DNA from: Tistrella mobilis
GTDB taxonomy: Bacteria; Pseudomonadota; Alphaproteobacteria; Tistrellales; Tistrellaceae
Assembly: GCF_041468085.1 (NCBI RefSeq)
Contig: NZ_CP121017.1
Span: forward strand, 2,211,501-2,275,500
Length of the DNA stretch: 64,000 nucleotides
Direction of reading: 5' to 3'
Part shown: in pieces, positions 7,545 to 18,235 of the stretch
Position numbering within the stretch: the stretch's first letter is position 1
Layout: every line of letters begins with the position of its first letter
Position numbers and translations under genes: made by a program
Notes under the pieces: generated by a model
What the model saw: the letters and a program-made list of their open reading frames with translations, nothing else
The model's database searches: none
What the model was told of the DNA's origin: nothing

Positions 7545-9677
7545 TCACTCCCGCAGGCGGTTGCGGTCGAGCATGGCGGCATCGAAGGTGCCGGCAGCCG
7601 TGCCGAGGGCAAGCGTGGGCACCAGGCCCGGATCAGGCCGTCCCAGGCGGTGGCGATAGACGGTGAGCGCTTCCATCACCCGCTGAACATAGTTGCGGGT
7701 TTCGCCATAAGAGATCTTCTCGATCCAGTCGATGACGTCGATCGACGGATCACGCGGGTCGCCGAAGCGTGCGATCCATTCGTCGACCTTGCCGGGGCCT
7801 GCGTTGTAGGCGGCCACGGCCAGCACGAGATTGCCGTTGAAGCGGTCGATCATCTGGCCCAGATAGGCGCGGCCAAGGGTCATGTTGTAGAGCGGATCGG
7901 TCAGGCGCTCGGGCTGATAGGCCACGGCGATCTTGCCGGCGGTGACGCGGGCGGTGCCGGGCATCAGCTGCATCAGCCCCACCGCGCCCGCCGGGCTGAC
8001 GGCTTCGGGGTTGAATTCGCTTTCCTGGCGGGCAATGGCATGGACCAGGGCGAAATCCACCGGATCGTCGGGACGCGGATCGCGGCCGACACCCGGGGTG
8101 ACGCCGGCATCGTCGCCCACCGCCGGATATCGCAGCTCCACCGCCAGGCGATCGTCGATCTCGGCGAAGCGCTTGGCGAAGCGCAGCGCCAGATCCGGGC
8201 GGCCCATGGCACGCACCGCCTCGATATAGGCATGCTGCTCGTCGGGTTTGGCCAGGCTGTCGGCCAGCGCATAGGCAAAGGTCGACAGCAGGCGACTGTC
8301 GTCGGTGCGGGCAATCAGGGCAACCAGTACGGCGAGCGGCCGCCCGGTGATCGCGGCAAAGGCTTCTTCCGGCGCCCGCGCCTCGTTGGGTGCGGCGAAA
8401 CTCGCAAGCGTGGTCGGCAGATCGATGCGCTCGGCGGCCAGCTGGCCGTAGAAGGTGGTGCGGTCGCGTGCGGCTTCCATCAGCCAGTCCTGGGCAGCCT
8501 GGGCATCGCCCATCGCTCCGGCGGCGCGCCCGGCCCAATAGGCCGCGCGCGCCCGGCTGATCGGCCGGCTGACCCGCTCATACATGGCAGTGAAATGACG
8601 CAGCGCCGCATCGGGCCGCTCAAGGAAGCGGAGCGCGATCCAGCCCGCCAGCCACTCGGCCTCTGAAAAGCCCGAGGGATCCGTCTGCTCATGCGTCGCG
8701 ACCAGGTCATAGGCGCTGGCGACCTCGCCACGTTCCAGCAGCATCCGCACCACGATGTGGCGCTCCCGCCACCAGTCGTCGGGGGCCAGGTCGACGGCGC
8801 CCGCCTTGGTCGCTGCGGTGATCAGTGCCGCGGCATGATCCAGATCTTCGGCCCGGCGGGCGGCGCGAGCCTGAGAGAAGGTCAGTCCCGGATCCGCGCG
8901 AAACGCGGGGGGCAGGGCTGCGATCAGGGCGTCGGCCTTGCGGCTGCCGGCATTGAGCGCCAGCCGGGCCTCGGCGAGGGCCCGGGCATCGGCATCGACC
9001 AGCGGCATCACCATGCGGGCAGCGCCTTCCTGGCCGCGCCAGAGCATGATGTCCAGACGCCGGCGATGATCGGCGGGGCCGAGCAGACCGCCTGCGGCCG
9101 CGAGCACGTTGTTCTGTTGCCGCTCACTGAGCACCATGCGATCCCAGACGTCGCGGGCGACCTGAGCGGCGATGGCATCGCGCCCCAGCTGACGCAGCGC
9201 ATCGATCAGGCGGACCGCACCTTCGGCCGTGCGCGGCCGGTCGGCGCCGAACCAGCCGACCACCTGCTCCGGCGTCCAGCTCTCCGGCAGCACCGTTTCG
9301 GCCCGGGCCATCAGCCGGGAGATCCGCGGCCATTCGGGATGGGCGGCGGCAAAGCGTTCCAGCCGGTCGTAGACGGCCGGGGTGCGGGTGTCCTGAAGCT
9401 CTGCCCACTCGATGAAATCATCGAGCGGCCGGAGGTTCAGCCCCGCGGCAAGGCCGCGTGCATCGGCATACCGGCCGTCATCCACAGCCGTAAAGACTTT
9501 CCGCACCGCCGACATATCGCGCACGGGGGGGACCAGAGCGATGGTTGCCGCACGTGATGCCGTGGCTGGGGCAGGGGCCGCGGCCGGCTGTGCCGACCAG
9601 GCGGGGGCGGCGAGCACCAGGGCAAGCGCCGTGCCGGCGATCAGGTGGCGAAGGGGGCGGAGCGTAGCGGAGGGCAT
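7545..9677 (-). CDS. Soluble lytic murein transglycosylase (Slt70-like)
   Basis: A 710-residue protein. The start at 9677 (MPSATLRPLRHL) is chosen because it opens directly into a signal peptide ending APAWSAQ; the frame extends upstream without sense. Residues 40-530 are an alpha-helical, TPR-like superhelix typical of Slt70. The catalytic SLT domain begins with ARQESEFNPEAVSPAGAVGL, with Glu552 as the acid, then LMPGTAR and AYNAGPGKVDEW. It cleaves peptidoglycan glycan strands with 1,6-anhydro product formation in the periplasm. A promoter (9764-9791) lies about 80 bases upstream. Confidence 0.93.
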   Translation of the reverse strand: MPSATLRPLRHLIAGTALALVLAAPAWSAQPAAAPAPATASRAATIALVPPVRDMSAVRKVFTAVDDGRYADARGLAAGLNLRPLDDFIEWAELQDTRTPAVYDRLERFAAAHPEWPRISRLMARAETVLPESWTPEQVVGWFGADRPRTAEGAVRLIDALRQLGRDAIAAQVARDVWDRMVLSERQQNNVLAAAGGLLGPADHRRRLDIMLWRGQEGAARMVMPLVDADARALAEARLALNAGSRKADALIAALPPAFRADPGLTFSQARAARRAEDLDHAAALITAATKAGAVDLAPDDWWRERHIVVRMLLERGEVASAYDLVATHEQTDPSGFSEAEWLAGWIALRFLERPDAALRHFTAMYERVSRPISRARAAYWAGRAAGAMGDAQAAQDWLMEAARDRTTFYGQLAAERIDLPTTLASFAAPNEARAPEEAFAAITGRPLAVLVALIARTDDSRLLSTFAYALADSLAKPDEQHAYIEAVRAMGRPDLALRFAKRFAEIDDRLAVELRYPAVGDDAGVTPGVGRDPRPDDPVDFALVHAIARQESEFNPEAVSPAGAVGLMQLMPGTARVTAGKIAVAYQPERLTDPLYNMTLGRAYLGQMIDRFNGNLVLAVAAYNAGPGKVDEWIARFGDPRDPSIDVIDWIEKISYGETRNYVQRVMEALTVYRHRLGRPDPGLVPTLALGTAAGTFDAAMLDRNRLRE

Positions 9678-9763
9678 GGGGAAGCTTGTCCTCGTGGCCG
9701 GGATGACGGCCTTGACTGCGGGAGGTGGTGCTGGACGGCACCGGGCCGGAAGGGGCGCGAAAC

Positions 9764-9791
9764 AGTGTATCATGGCCCCCGAGGCGGGCAA
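9764..9791 (-). promoter_or_regulatory. Candidate sigma-70-type promoter for the transglycosylase gene
   Basis: On the minus strand TTGCCC (9786-9791), 16 bases, TACACT (9764-9769). The predicted start is near 9757, giving a leader of about 80 bases. Confidence 0.5.
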
Positions 9792-9858
9792 GGGCGGGGC
9801 CGGTGGTCGATCGGGCTGCGGTTGAACGGAATTCGGGCAGATCCGGCTGCCGCACGCC

Positions 9859-9887
9859 TTGTCGAAGCCTCCCCGCGGGGCTATGTT
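9859..9887 (+). promoter_or_regulatory. Candidate promoter for dapA
   Basis: TTGTCG (9859-9864), 17 bases, TATGTT (9882-9887). It would give a leader of about 165 bases before ATG 10059. This and the opposite promoter at 9764-9791 account for the 381-bp divergent gap; nothing else is seen in it. Confidence 0.4.
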
Positions 9888-10058
9888 GCGCGGACCTGCC
9901 GATGACCCGTCATAGCCGACGTGTCGCGGCCGGATCCGAAGAACGCCCGGCAGCGCGCCCCGAAAGGAACCGGAGCCGCCATTGACCGGGATTTTGACCC
10001 CGCAAAGGCCAGTCGCCGCCAGTCAGGCTTGACGCCTTCCGCTTCGAGGACGGACCCC

Positions 10059-10970
10059 ATGAACGCCGAACGCTTCCACGGCTCTATCGTCGCCACGCTG
10101 ACCCCGTTCAAGGACGGCAAGGTCGACGAGAAAGCCTATGCGTCGTTCGTGGACTGGCTGATCCGCGAAGGCAGCGACGGGCTCGTGCCCTGCGGCACCA
10201 CCGGCGAATCGCCGACGCTGTCGCATGAAGAGCACATGCGGGTCACCGAGATCTGCATCGAGGCCGCAGCCGGCCGGGTGCCCGTCATCGCCGGCGCCGG
10301 GTCGAACTCCACCCACGAGGCGCAGAAGCTGGCGATCCATGCCGAAAAGGCCGGCGCGGATGCGCTTCTGGTGGTGACGCCCTATTACAACAAGCCGACC
10401 CAGGCCGGCCTCTACGCCCATTTCAAGGCGGTGGCCGAGAGCACCTCGCTGCCGATCTTCATCTACAACATCCCCGGCCGTTCGGTGATCGACATGACGG
10501 TCGACACCATGGCCCGGCTGGCAGAACTGCCGAATATCCGCGGCGTGAAGGATGCGACCGCCGATCTGGTGCGCCCGCTGGCCGTGCGGCAGACGATCGG
10601 CACCGAATTCGTCCAGCTGTCGGGCGAGGATGGCACGGCGCTGGCCTTCCTGGCCAATGGCGGCCATGGTTGCATCTCGGTGACCGCCAATATCGCACCG
10701 CGGCTGTGCGCCGAGATGCAGGCGGCCTGGCGGGCAGGCGACGCGAAGACTGCCCTTGAACTCCACGAGCGGCTGATGCCGCTGCATCGGGCGCTGTTTA
10801 CCGAGACCAGCCCGGCGCCGGTGAAGTATGTGGCGGCAAAGCTGGGCCTCTGCGAGCCGGAGATCCGCCTGCCGCTGGTGCCGGTGACGCCCGGAACCGA
10901 GCGCGTGCTGGACGCCGCCATCGCCCGCACCGGCCTGGAGCCGGTCGGCCCGTCGCGCATCGGCAGCTGA
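10059..10970 (+). CDS. dapA: 4-hydroxy-tetrahydrodipicolinate synthase
   Basis: A 303-residue protein, the usual DapA length. ATG 10059 ([17 protein letters not shown]) is preferred to the upstream frame extension and has a GAGGAC site before it. Expected active-site residues are present: [11 protein letters not shown] (Thr47), [10 protein letters not shown] (Tyr110), YNIPGRS (Tyr136, Arg141) and GVKDAT with the Schiff-base Lys164. It condenses pyruvate with aspartate semialdehyde, the first committed step to diaminopimelate and lysine. It is followed by smpB after 39 bp, a common alphaproteobacterial arrangement. Confidence 0.96.
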   Translation: MNAERFHGSIVATLTPFKDGKVDEKAYASFVDWLIREGSDGLVPCGTTGESPTLSHEEHMRVTEICIEAAAGRVPVIAGAGSNSTHEAQKLAIHAEKAGADALLVVTPYYNKPTQAGLYAHFKAVAESTSLPIFIYNIPGRSVIDMTVDTMARLAELPNIRGVKDATADLVRPLAVRQTIGTEFVQLSGEDGTALAFLANGGHGCISVTANIAPRLCAEMQAAWRAGDAKTALELHERLMPLHRALFTETSPAPVKYVAAKLGLCEPEIRLPLVPVTPGTERVLDAAIARTGLEPVGPSRIGS

Positions 10971-11009
10971 GCCGGCGCGACGCCTGAGGCACGAAGCCCG
11001 AGGAACACC

Positions 11010-11486
11010 ATGGCCCGCAAGAGCGGCTTGATCAGTCACGGCGACGTCGCCGTCAATCGCAAGGCACGCTTCGACTATTTCATCGAGGATACGGTGGAGG
11101 CGGGCCTTGTGCTGACCGGCACCGAGGTGAAGAGCCTCCGCGGCGGCAAGTGCAACATCGCGGAAAGCTATGCTTCGGTGGAAAGCAACGAGGCCTGGCT
11201 GATCAACGCCAATATTCCCGAATATGGCGGCGGCAACCGCTTCAACCATGAACCCCGCCGTAAGCGCAAACTCCTTTTGCACCGCAAGGAGATCAACCGC
11301 CTCTTCGGTCTGATCAAGCGGGAAGGGGTTACCATCGTGCCGCTGGTGCTCTATTTCAACGACAAGGGCATGGCCAAGCTGAAGCTCGGCCTTGCCAAGG
11401 GCAAGAAGCTGCACGACAAGCGCGCGGCCGAGCGCGACCGCGACTGGGACCGCCAGAAGGGTCGACTGATGCGCGAGAAGGGGTGA
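11010..11486 (+). CDS. smpB: SsrA-binding protein SmpB
   Basis: A 158-residue protein, normal for SmpB. It has the family core [45 protein letters not shown]-type [21 protein letters not shown] and the C-terminal Lys/Arg-rich tail ([23 protein letters not shown]) that mimics mRNA/tRNA in the ribosome. It delivers tmRNA for trans-translation. The tmRNA gene itself is not in this window. The next gene starts 4 bp after its stop. Confidence 0.97.
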   Translation: MARKSGLISHGDVAVNRKARFDYFIEDTVEAGLVLTGTEVKSLRGGKCNIAESYASVESNEAWLINANIPEYGGGNRFNHEPRRKRKLLLHRKEINRLFGLIKREGVTIVPLVLYFNDKGMAKLKLGLAKGKKLHDKRAAERDRDWDRQKGRLMREKG

Positions 11487-11490
11487 TGTC

Positions 11491-12180
11491 ATGGCCAGTG
11501 ACGACCGCAGGACCGGTGACGAGGACGGCCTGATCGGCCAGGTTCGTCGCAAGCTGATCGATACCAAGCGCAAATGGGCGGCGGAAGGCCGCGGACTGAC
11601 CGGCCGTGACGGGCCGCGGCCCGAGGCGGAACGCCTGCCGCCCGGTCAGCGGCTCGTGACCAATTTCCCGGTCCTGGACCTCGGCATTCAGCCCGAGATC
11701 CGGCCAGGCGATTGGGAACTGACCGTCGGCGGTGCGGTCGACAACCCGGTGACCCTGCGCTGGGCGGATTTCCAGGCCCTGCCGCAGGTGCGGATGCGTT
11801 CCGACATCCATTGCGTCACGACCTGGTCGCGCTATGACAACGACTGGGACGGTGTGTCGGCCTTTGCCCTGATGGATCTGGTGCAGCCGAAGCCCGAGGC
11901 GCGTTTCGTCCTGCTTCATTCCTATGATGGCTATACCACCAATCTCGACCTCGAAGGCTTTGCCGATGACGACGTCCTGCTTGCCCATGCCTGGCAGGGT
12001 GAGCCGCTGACGCGTGAGCATGGCGGGCCGGTACGTCTGGTGGTGCCCAAGCGCTATTTCTGGAAGAGCGCCAAGTGGATCCGGCGGATCGAGTTCTCCG
12101 AAACCGATCAGCCGGGCTTCTGGGAAGTCCGCGGCTATCACAATTACGCCGATCCGTTCGACGAAGAGCGCTATTCCTGA
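11491..12180 (+). CDS. Sulfite oxidase-like molybdopterin protein (YuiH-like)
   Basis: A 229-residue oxidoreductase molybdopterin-binding domain protein. The Mo-ligating cysteine is in SDIHCVTTWSRYDNDWDG, followed by ARFVLLHSYDGYTTNLDL, GGPVRLVVPKRYFWKSAKW and a C-terminal GFWEVRGYHNYADPF. There is no Tat signal and no membrane partner next to it, so it looks cytoplasmic, like Bacillus YuiH, and unlike periplasmic MsrP. The substrate is unknown. It starts 4 bp after smpB, and its last 10 bases overlap the convergent uracil-DNA glycosylase gene. Confidence 0.85.
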   Translation: MASDDRRTGDEDGLIGQVRRKLIDTKRKWAAEGRGLTGRDGPRPEAERLPPGQRLVTNFPVLDLGIQPEIRPGDWELTVGGAVDNPVTLRWADFQALPQVRMRSDIHCVTTWSRYDNDWDGVSAFALMDLVQPKPEARFVLLHSYDGYTTNLDLEGFADDDVLLAHAWQGEPLTREHGGPVRLVVPKRYFWKSAKWIRRIEFSETDQPGFWEVRGYHNYADPFDEERYS

Positions 12181-12902
12181 GCGATGTTCCCGCCCTCCGG
12201 CAACCGGCGACGGATGTCGGCGACGATCGCATCGAACATCTCCGTCGTAAGCCGTCCGGTGTTCACGTTGTAGCGGGAGCAGTGGAAGCTGTCGGCCAGC
12301 AGCAGAGGCCGCGTCACGGGTGACGCGGCCTTTTTGCCGGGCGACGCGGGCTCCAGCGCGTGCCATGCGCCGTGACTGAACGGATGATCCGCCAGCCGCC
12401 GGCCCAGGGTGCGCAGAACGGCATCATGCGCGATCCGCCCCAGCGCCAGAATGACCTGCAGCCCGGTCATGGCCCCGATCTCGGAAACCAGGAACGGCCG
12501 GCAGGTATTCGCCTCGGCCGGTGTCGGCTTGTTCTCGGGCGGCACGCATCGCACCGCATTGGTGATCCGGCAGTCGATCGGCTCCAGCCCGTCATCGGGT
12601 CTGCGGTCGAAGCGGCCGCGGATGAAACCGTGGTCGATCAGGGTGGGGTAGAGCAGGTCGCCGGCATAGTCGCCGGTGAAGGGCCGGCCGGTGCGATTGG
12701 CGCCCCGCAGCCCCGGTGCCAGCCCGACAACCAGCAGGCGCGCGGAAAGCGGGCCGAAAGCCGGTACCGGTCCGTTATGCCAGCCGGGTTCGCTTACCCG
12801 CCGTTCAGCGCGCCAAGCGGCAAGGCGAGGGCAGAGCGGGCAGTCCGGGTCGGGAACCACGGGCATGGGGGCGGCAGGGGCTGGCGGCATGGCGGCATCC
12901 AT
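12171..12902 (-). CDS. Uracil-DNA glycosylase, family 5-like
   Basis: About 243 residues from ATG 12902; starts at 12950, 12890 or 12866 are also in frame, and no strong ribosome-binding site decides. The start at 12950 would run into the hairpin at 12930-12992, so a downstream start is preferred. Motif A is VGLAPGLRGANRTGRPFTGD, the family-5 (UdgB) form, which lacks the catalytic Asp/Asn of other families. Four cysteines for an iron-sulfur cluster are visible (CPLC; CVPP...TCRP). The second motif reads DSFHCSRYN where HPSRxN is more usual. It would remove deaminated bases in DNA repair. It overlaps the upstream convergent gene by 10 bp at the 3' end. Confidence 0.85.
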   Translation of the reverse strand: MDAAMPPAPAAPMPVVPDPDCPLCPRLAAWRAERRVSEPGWHNGPVPAFGPLSARLLVVGLAPGLRGANRTGRPFTGDYAGDLLYPTLIDHGFIRGRFDRRPDDGLEPIDCRITNAVRCVPPENKPTPAEANTCRPFLVSEIGAMTGLQVILALGRIAHDAVLRTLGRRLADHPFSHGAWHALEPASPGKKAASPVTRPLLLADSFHCSRYNVNTGRLTTEMFDAIVADIRRRLPEGGNIAQE

Positions 12903-12929
12903 TACGAAGACAGCGGCTGCATGATTCGG

Positions 12930-12992
12930 ACCCCGGAACGACGACGCCACCCGGCGGAACTCCGCGCGGGTGGCGTGACGTCGTTATCCGGG
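12930..12992 (-). terminator. Long hairpin between the NYN-domain and glycosylase genes
   Basis: CCCCGG-AACGACG...ACGCCACCCG pairs with CGGGTGGCGT...CGTCGTT-AT-CCGGGG across the gap, with small bulges. It follows the NYN gene stop by about 25 bases on that gene's strand but lacks a T-run, so termination is plausible rather than certain. Confidence 0.5.
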
Positions 12993-13017
12993 GCGACGTC
13001 CGGACTCAGAGGTCGGA

Positions 13018-13851
13018 TCAGCTCTTGCGACGCGGCGGCGTGCGCGGCTTCACTGGGGCCGGCGCGGGTGCGGGCTTCGCAGGCGCAGGCGCAGGCGCGG
13101 GGGCCGGCTCGTCCTCTTCGTCCTCGTCGTCGTATTCCTCGTCGTCCTCGTAATCGTCATCATCTTCGTAGTCGTCGTCGTCCTCGTAATCCTCGTCGTC
13201 CTCCAGATCCTCGTCCTCGGGCTCCGGCTCGGAGGTGGGGAGCGGCGTATCTTCCATCAGCTTGCGACGACGCTCGCCGCGCTGCCGGCCGGCTTCTGCC
13301 TCGGCACGCGAGCGAGCGATCACCGGCTCCAGATCCTTGAGGTCAAGGAAGACATCGGCCTGGCGGCGCAGCTCGTCGGCCACCATCGGCGGCTGGGTGC
13401 GGATGGTGCCGACCACGGTGACACGCACGCCGCGACGCTGGATTGCCTCGACCAGACGACGGAAGTCGCCATCGCCCGAGAAGATCACGATGTGATCCAC
13501 ATGATCGGCCATTTCCATGGCATCGACCGTCAGCTCGACATCCATGTCACCCCGGACCCGGCGGCGGCCGGTGGCGTCGGTGAACTCCTTCGCCGGCTTG
13601 GTGACCATGGTGTAGCCGTTATAATCCAGCCAGTCGACCAGAGGCCGGATCGGCGAATAGTCCTGCTCGTCCAGCAGGGCGGTATAGTAGAAGGCACGCA
13701 CCACGTAAGCGCGTGAGCGGAAGTAATCCAGCAGCCGACGATAGTCGATGTCGAAGCTGAGGCTGCGCGCGGCCCCGTAAAGGTTGGCGCCGTCGATGAA
13801 CAGCGCAACACGCTCGCCTTCGTGGAAAATACTGTCGATGGACCGTGGCAT
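13018..13851 (-). CDS. NYN (LabA/DUF88) domain protein with acidic and Pro-Ala tail
   Basis: A 277-residue protein. Residues 12-165 form a PIN-like NYN domain: VALFIDGANLYG (Asp20), GDMDVELTVDAME and IFSGDGDFRRLVEAIQRRG, giving the acidic residues expected of a metal-dependent RNase. After a basic linker (RQRGERRRKL), residues about 205-248 are almost pure Asp/Glu with regularly spaced Tyr (repeats of YEDDDD), then PAPAPA repeats, then a basic RTPPRRKS end. The charge segregation suggests a disordered tail for protein or RNA interaction. It is divergent from folK. The RNA target is unknown. Confidence 0.88.
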   Translation of the reverse strand: MPRSIDSIFHEGERVALFIDGANLYGAARSLSFDIDYRRLLDYFRSRAYVVRAFYYTALLDEQDYSPIRPLVDWLDYNGYTMVTKPAKEFTDATGRRRVRGDMDVELTVDAMEMADHVDHIVIFSGDGDFRRLVEAIQRRGVRVTVVGTIRTQPPMVADELRRQADVFLDLKDLEPVIARSRAEAEAGRQRGERRRKLMEDTPLPTSEPEPEDEDLEDDEDYEDDDDYEDDDDYEDDEEYDDEDEEDEPAPAPAPAPAKPAPAPAPVKPRTPPRRKS

Positions 13852-13986
13852 GAGTATATCTTTCCCCAGAATTCGCCTATGGGTCGTCGTCAGGAGAGGC
13901 CGGTCGGGTCGCGTATCGGATCATCCGCCAGCGCGACGTACTTAATCCCTCATGGCCCCAGATTACAAGACGGAACACGTCCGATC

Positions 13987-14598
13987 ATGATGGAATTGCG
14001 TAAAGACACGATATTTATCGCGGTTGGTGCCAATCTCCCCGATGCTGAAGGTAGAATGCCGCGCGCTGCTTGTCAGGCTGCGGTGGTGCGACTTGGGGAA
14101 ATGGGCTTCGATGTGATCGGCGTGTCGCGGTGGTACGAGAGTCCACCCATGCCGGACAATGGGGGCCCGTGGTACGTAAACGGTGTCGTGCATGCCGAAA
14201 CGGCACTGGGGCCGGTCGAAGCCCTGGAGCGGTTGCATGCGATCGAGGCGGCGTTCGGCAGGGTACGTCGCCAGCGTTGGGAGTCGCGGCCGCTGGATCT
14301 TGATATCATAGACTACGCCGGCACCATCCGTCGCCCCCGGATCGCACCCATGCCGAACGTGCCCGGTGCACCGGTTCAGGCGATGACGGGGGCGCCCGAT
14401 CCGGAACTGCCGCATCCGCGCATGCATGACCGCGCTTTCGTTCTGCTGCCGCTTGCCGATGTGGCGCCGGGCTGGCGTCATCCGGTTCTGGACCGATCGG
14501 TCAAAGAGCTGATCGCCGCGCTGCCTGCAGGGCAGATCATCCGCCCATGCATGGACGAAACCCCTGATTCCGGCGGTGAGGCTTTGACTTCGGCATAG
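13987..14598 (+). CDS. folK: 2-amino-4-hydroxy-6-hydroxymethyldihydropteridine pyrophosphokinase
   Basis: A 203-residue protein from ATG 13987 or the adjacent ATG 13990. HPPK signatures are FIAVGANLPD, VSRWYESPPM, WYVNGVVHAET and the strongly diagnostic RWESRPLDLDIIDY, ending LPHPRMHDRAFVLLPLADVAP. It transfers pyrophosphate from ATP to the pterin in folate synthesis. It is longer than typical (about 165) because of a Pro-rich insert (residues about 115-135) between the LDLDI motif and LPHPR. It precedes rpoZ by about 100 bp, and no folP or folB lies nearby. Confidence 0.9.
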   Translation: MMELRKDTIFIAVGANLPDAEGRMPRAACQAAVVRLGEMGFDVIGVSRWYESPPMPDNGGPWYVNGVVHAETALGPVEALERLHAIEAAFGRVRRQRWESRPLDLDIIDYAGTIRRPRIAPMPNVPGAPVQAMTGAPDPELPHPRMHDRAFVLLPLADVAPGWRHPVLDRSVKELIAALPAGQIIRPCMDETPDSGGEALTSA

Positions 14599-14704
14599 TC
14601 GTGTCATAGTGTTCCGCGCCCGACGCGGGAGTACGGCCTTGCGGTCGCTTCTCCGTCGTCATACCTTTTTTGAGCGACTCTAAAAGTCATCGGAGCAACC
14701 AGCC

Positions 14705-15100
14705 ATGGCCCGCGTCACCGTCGAAGATTGCGTCCGTCTTGTCCCCAACCGGTTCGATCTGGTGCTGATGGCCGCCCAGCGCGCCCGCGAGATCTCGTCT
14801 GGTGCGGCGCTGACCGTCGACCGCGATAACGACAAGAACCCCGTCGTCGCCCTGCGCGAGATCGCCGACGAGACCATCGATCTCGATACCGTCTCGCGGC
14901 AGCTGGTGCAGACCCATCAGCGCGTCCCCGAAGTCGACGAGCCGGACGAGGATATCCTCGATGCCATCGGCGAGGTGGCTTCGATCGCCAGCCGTCAGCT
15001 GGCCGAGGACGAACTGGCGGGCGGCGGTTCGCTGTCGGTGTCGGATGACGACGGCGACGGCACCCCGCGCTTCGAGGATGTCGACCCCGAGGACGACTGA
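14705..15100 (+). CDS. rpoZ: RNA polymerase omega subunit
   Basis: A 131-residue protein. The N terminus [32 protein letters not shown] is the conserved omega fold, followed by [15 protein letters not shown]. The C-terminal third is longer than in E. coli and acidic ([16 protein letters not shown]), as is common in alphaproteobacteria. Omega stabilises RNA polymerase and contributes to one ppGpp site. It sits next to the ppGpp synthetase/hydrolase gene, the same functional neighbourhood as rpoZ-spoT in E. coli. Confidence 0.96.
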   Translation: MARVTVEDCVRLVPNRFDLVLMAAQRAREISSGAALTVDRDNDKNPVVALREIADETIDLDTVSRQLVQTHQRVPEVDEPDEDILDAIGEVASIASRQLAEDELAGGGSLSVSDDDGDGTPRFEDVDPEDD

Positions 15101-15110
15101 TCCTGATTCG

Positions 15111-15134
15111 GGGCCCGGATCTTTGACCGGGCCC
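15111..15134 (+). terminator. Weak terminator-like hairpin after rpoZ
   Basis: GGGCCCGG (15111-15118), 8-base loop, CCGGGCCC (15127-15134), 10 bases after the rpoZ stop. No T-run follows, so attenuation or processing is as likely as termination. Confidence 0.4.
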
Positions 15135-15318
15135 TGATCCCTCTCGGGGGTATTGGCGTCGCAACCCAGCAGCGGCCGGGCCGGCCGGCCGCGCACGGGT
15201 TTCGCTTGGAAGGCCGGTCATACGGGGGCCACGGCTTCCGTCGGCGGACCGGTCCCTGACGGGCCCGGCCGGCGGCGTGCGGTAAAGTGGCGTCCTGCCA
15301 TGCGGGTGACGCTGTTCG

Positions 15319-17475
<2,157 letters not shown>

Positions 17476-17561
17476 CCATCGGTTTCCACCCCCTCGGGGC
17501 CGCGTGTCGCACGGGCGATGCGCGGCTTCCACGCATCCCTATCACGGAGTTCGCCCGACCC

Positions 17562-18164
17562 ATGGACACCGAAGAAGTCCTGGACGTGTTCCGCGCCTGC
17601 GGCGCGCTGCTCGAAGGCCATTTCATCCTGTCCTCCGGTCTGCGCAGCCCGCGCTATCTGCAGTGTGCGCGGGTCATGATGCATCCCGTCCAGGGTGAGC
17701 GTCTGTGCCGGGCGCTGGCGGACCGAATCAATGCGCGTCTCGCCGATGGCACCATCGCCGGCGGCGGCATCGACTGCGTCGTTTCCCCGGCCATGGGCGG
17801 TGTGATCGTCGGCTACGAAGTCGCCCGCCAGCTGGGCGTGCCGGCCATGTTCACGGAACGGGTGGATGGCAGTTTCACCCTGCGTCGCGGCTTTGCGATC
17901 GAGCCGGGCTGGCGGGTGCTGATGGCCGAAGATGTCGTGACCACCGGCAAGTCGAGCCGGGAATGCATCGCGGCGATCGAATCGGCCGGCGGCAGGGTGG
18001 TCGGCGCCTCTGCGCTGATCGACCGGTCCGCCGGCAAGGTCGATCTGGGGGTGCCCCTGGTGTCACTCACCGGTCTCGACGTGCCAAGCTATGACCCGAA
18101 TGACCTTCCGCCTGAACTCGCGGCCCTGCCTGCCGTCAAGCCGGGCAGCCGCGGCCTCGCCTGA
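17562..18164 (+). CDS. pyrE: Orotate phosphoribosyltransferase
   Basis: A 200-residue protein. The PRPP-binding motif is [17 protein letters not shown], preceded by the substrate-binding [17 protein letters not shown] and [35 protein letters not shown]. It converts orotate plus PRPP to OMP in pyrimidine synthesis. It is 86 bp downstream of the RSH gene and starts the pyrE-pdxJ-acpS-lepB-rnc-era run typical of alphaproteobacteria. Confidence 0.95.
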   Translation: MDTEEVLDVFRACGALLEGHFILSSGLRSPRYLQCARVMMHPVQGERLCRALADRINARLADGTIAGGGIDCVVSPAMGGVIVGYEVARQLGVPAMFTERVDGSFTLRRGFAIEPGWRVLMAEDVVTTGKSSRECIAAIESAGGRVVGASALIDRSAGKVDLGVPLVSLTGLDVPSYDPNDLPPELAALPAVKPGSRGLA

Positions 18165-18180
18165 GCGCGGGGTCGCTTCC

Positions 18181-18210
18181 GGTGCCGGGGGATCCCGTCC
18201 ACCCGGCACC
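18181..18210 (+). terminator. Hairpin between pyrE and the pdxJ-like gene
   Basis: GGTGCCGG (18181-18188) pairs with CCGGCACC (18203-18210) just after the pyrE stop. No T-run follows; it may only trim or pause the transcript. Confidence 0.4.
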
Positions 18211-18235
18211 AAAGCATGAAAAGGAACGCAAGCCA

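Noticed and set aside
13080-13215. Short repeated units resembling a CRISPR or satellite
   Set aside because: They are in-frame codons for the acidic and Pro-Ala tail of the NYN protein, without uniform repeats or spacers.
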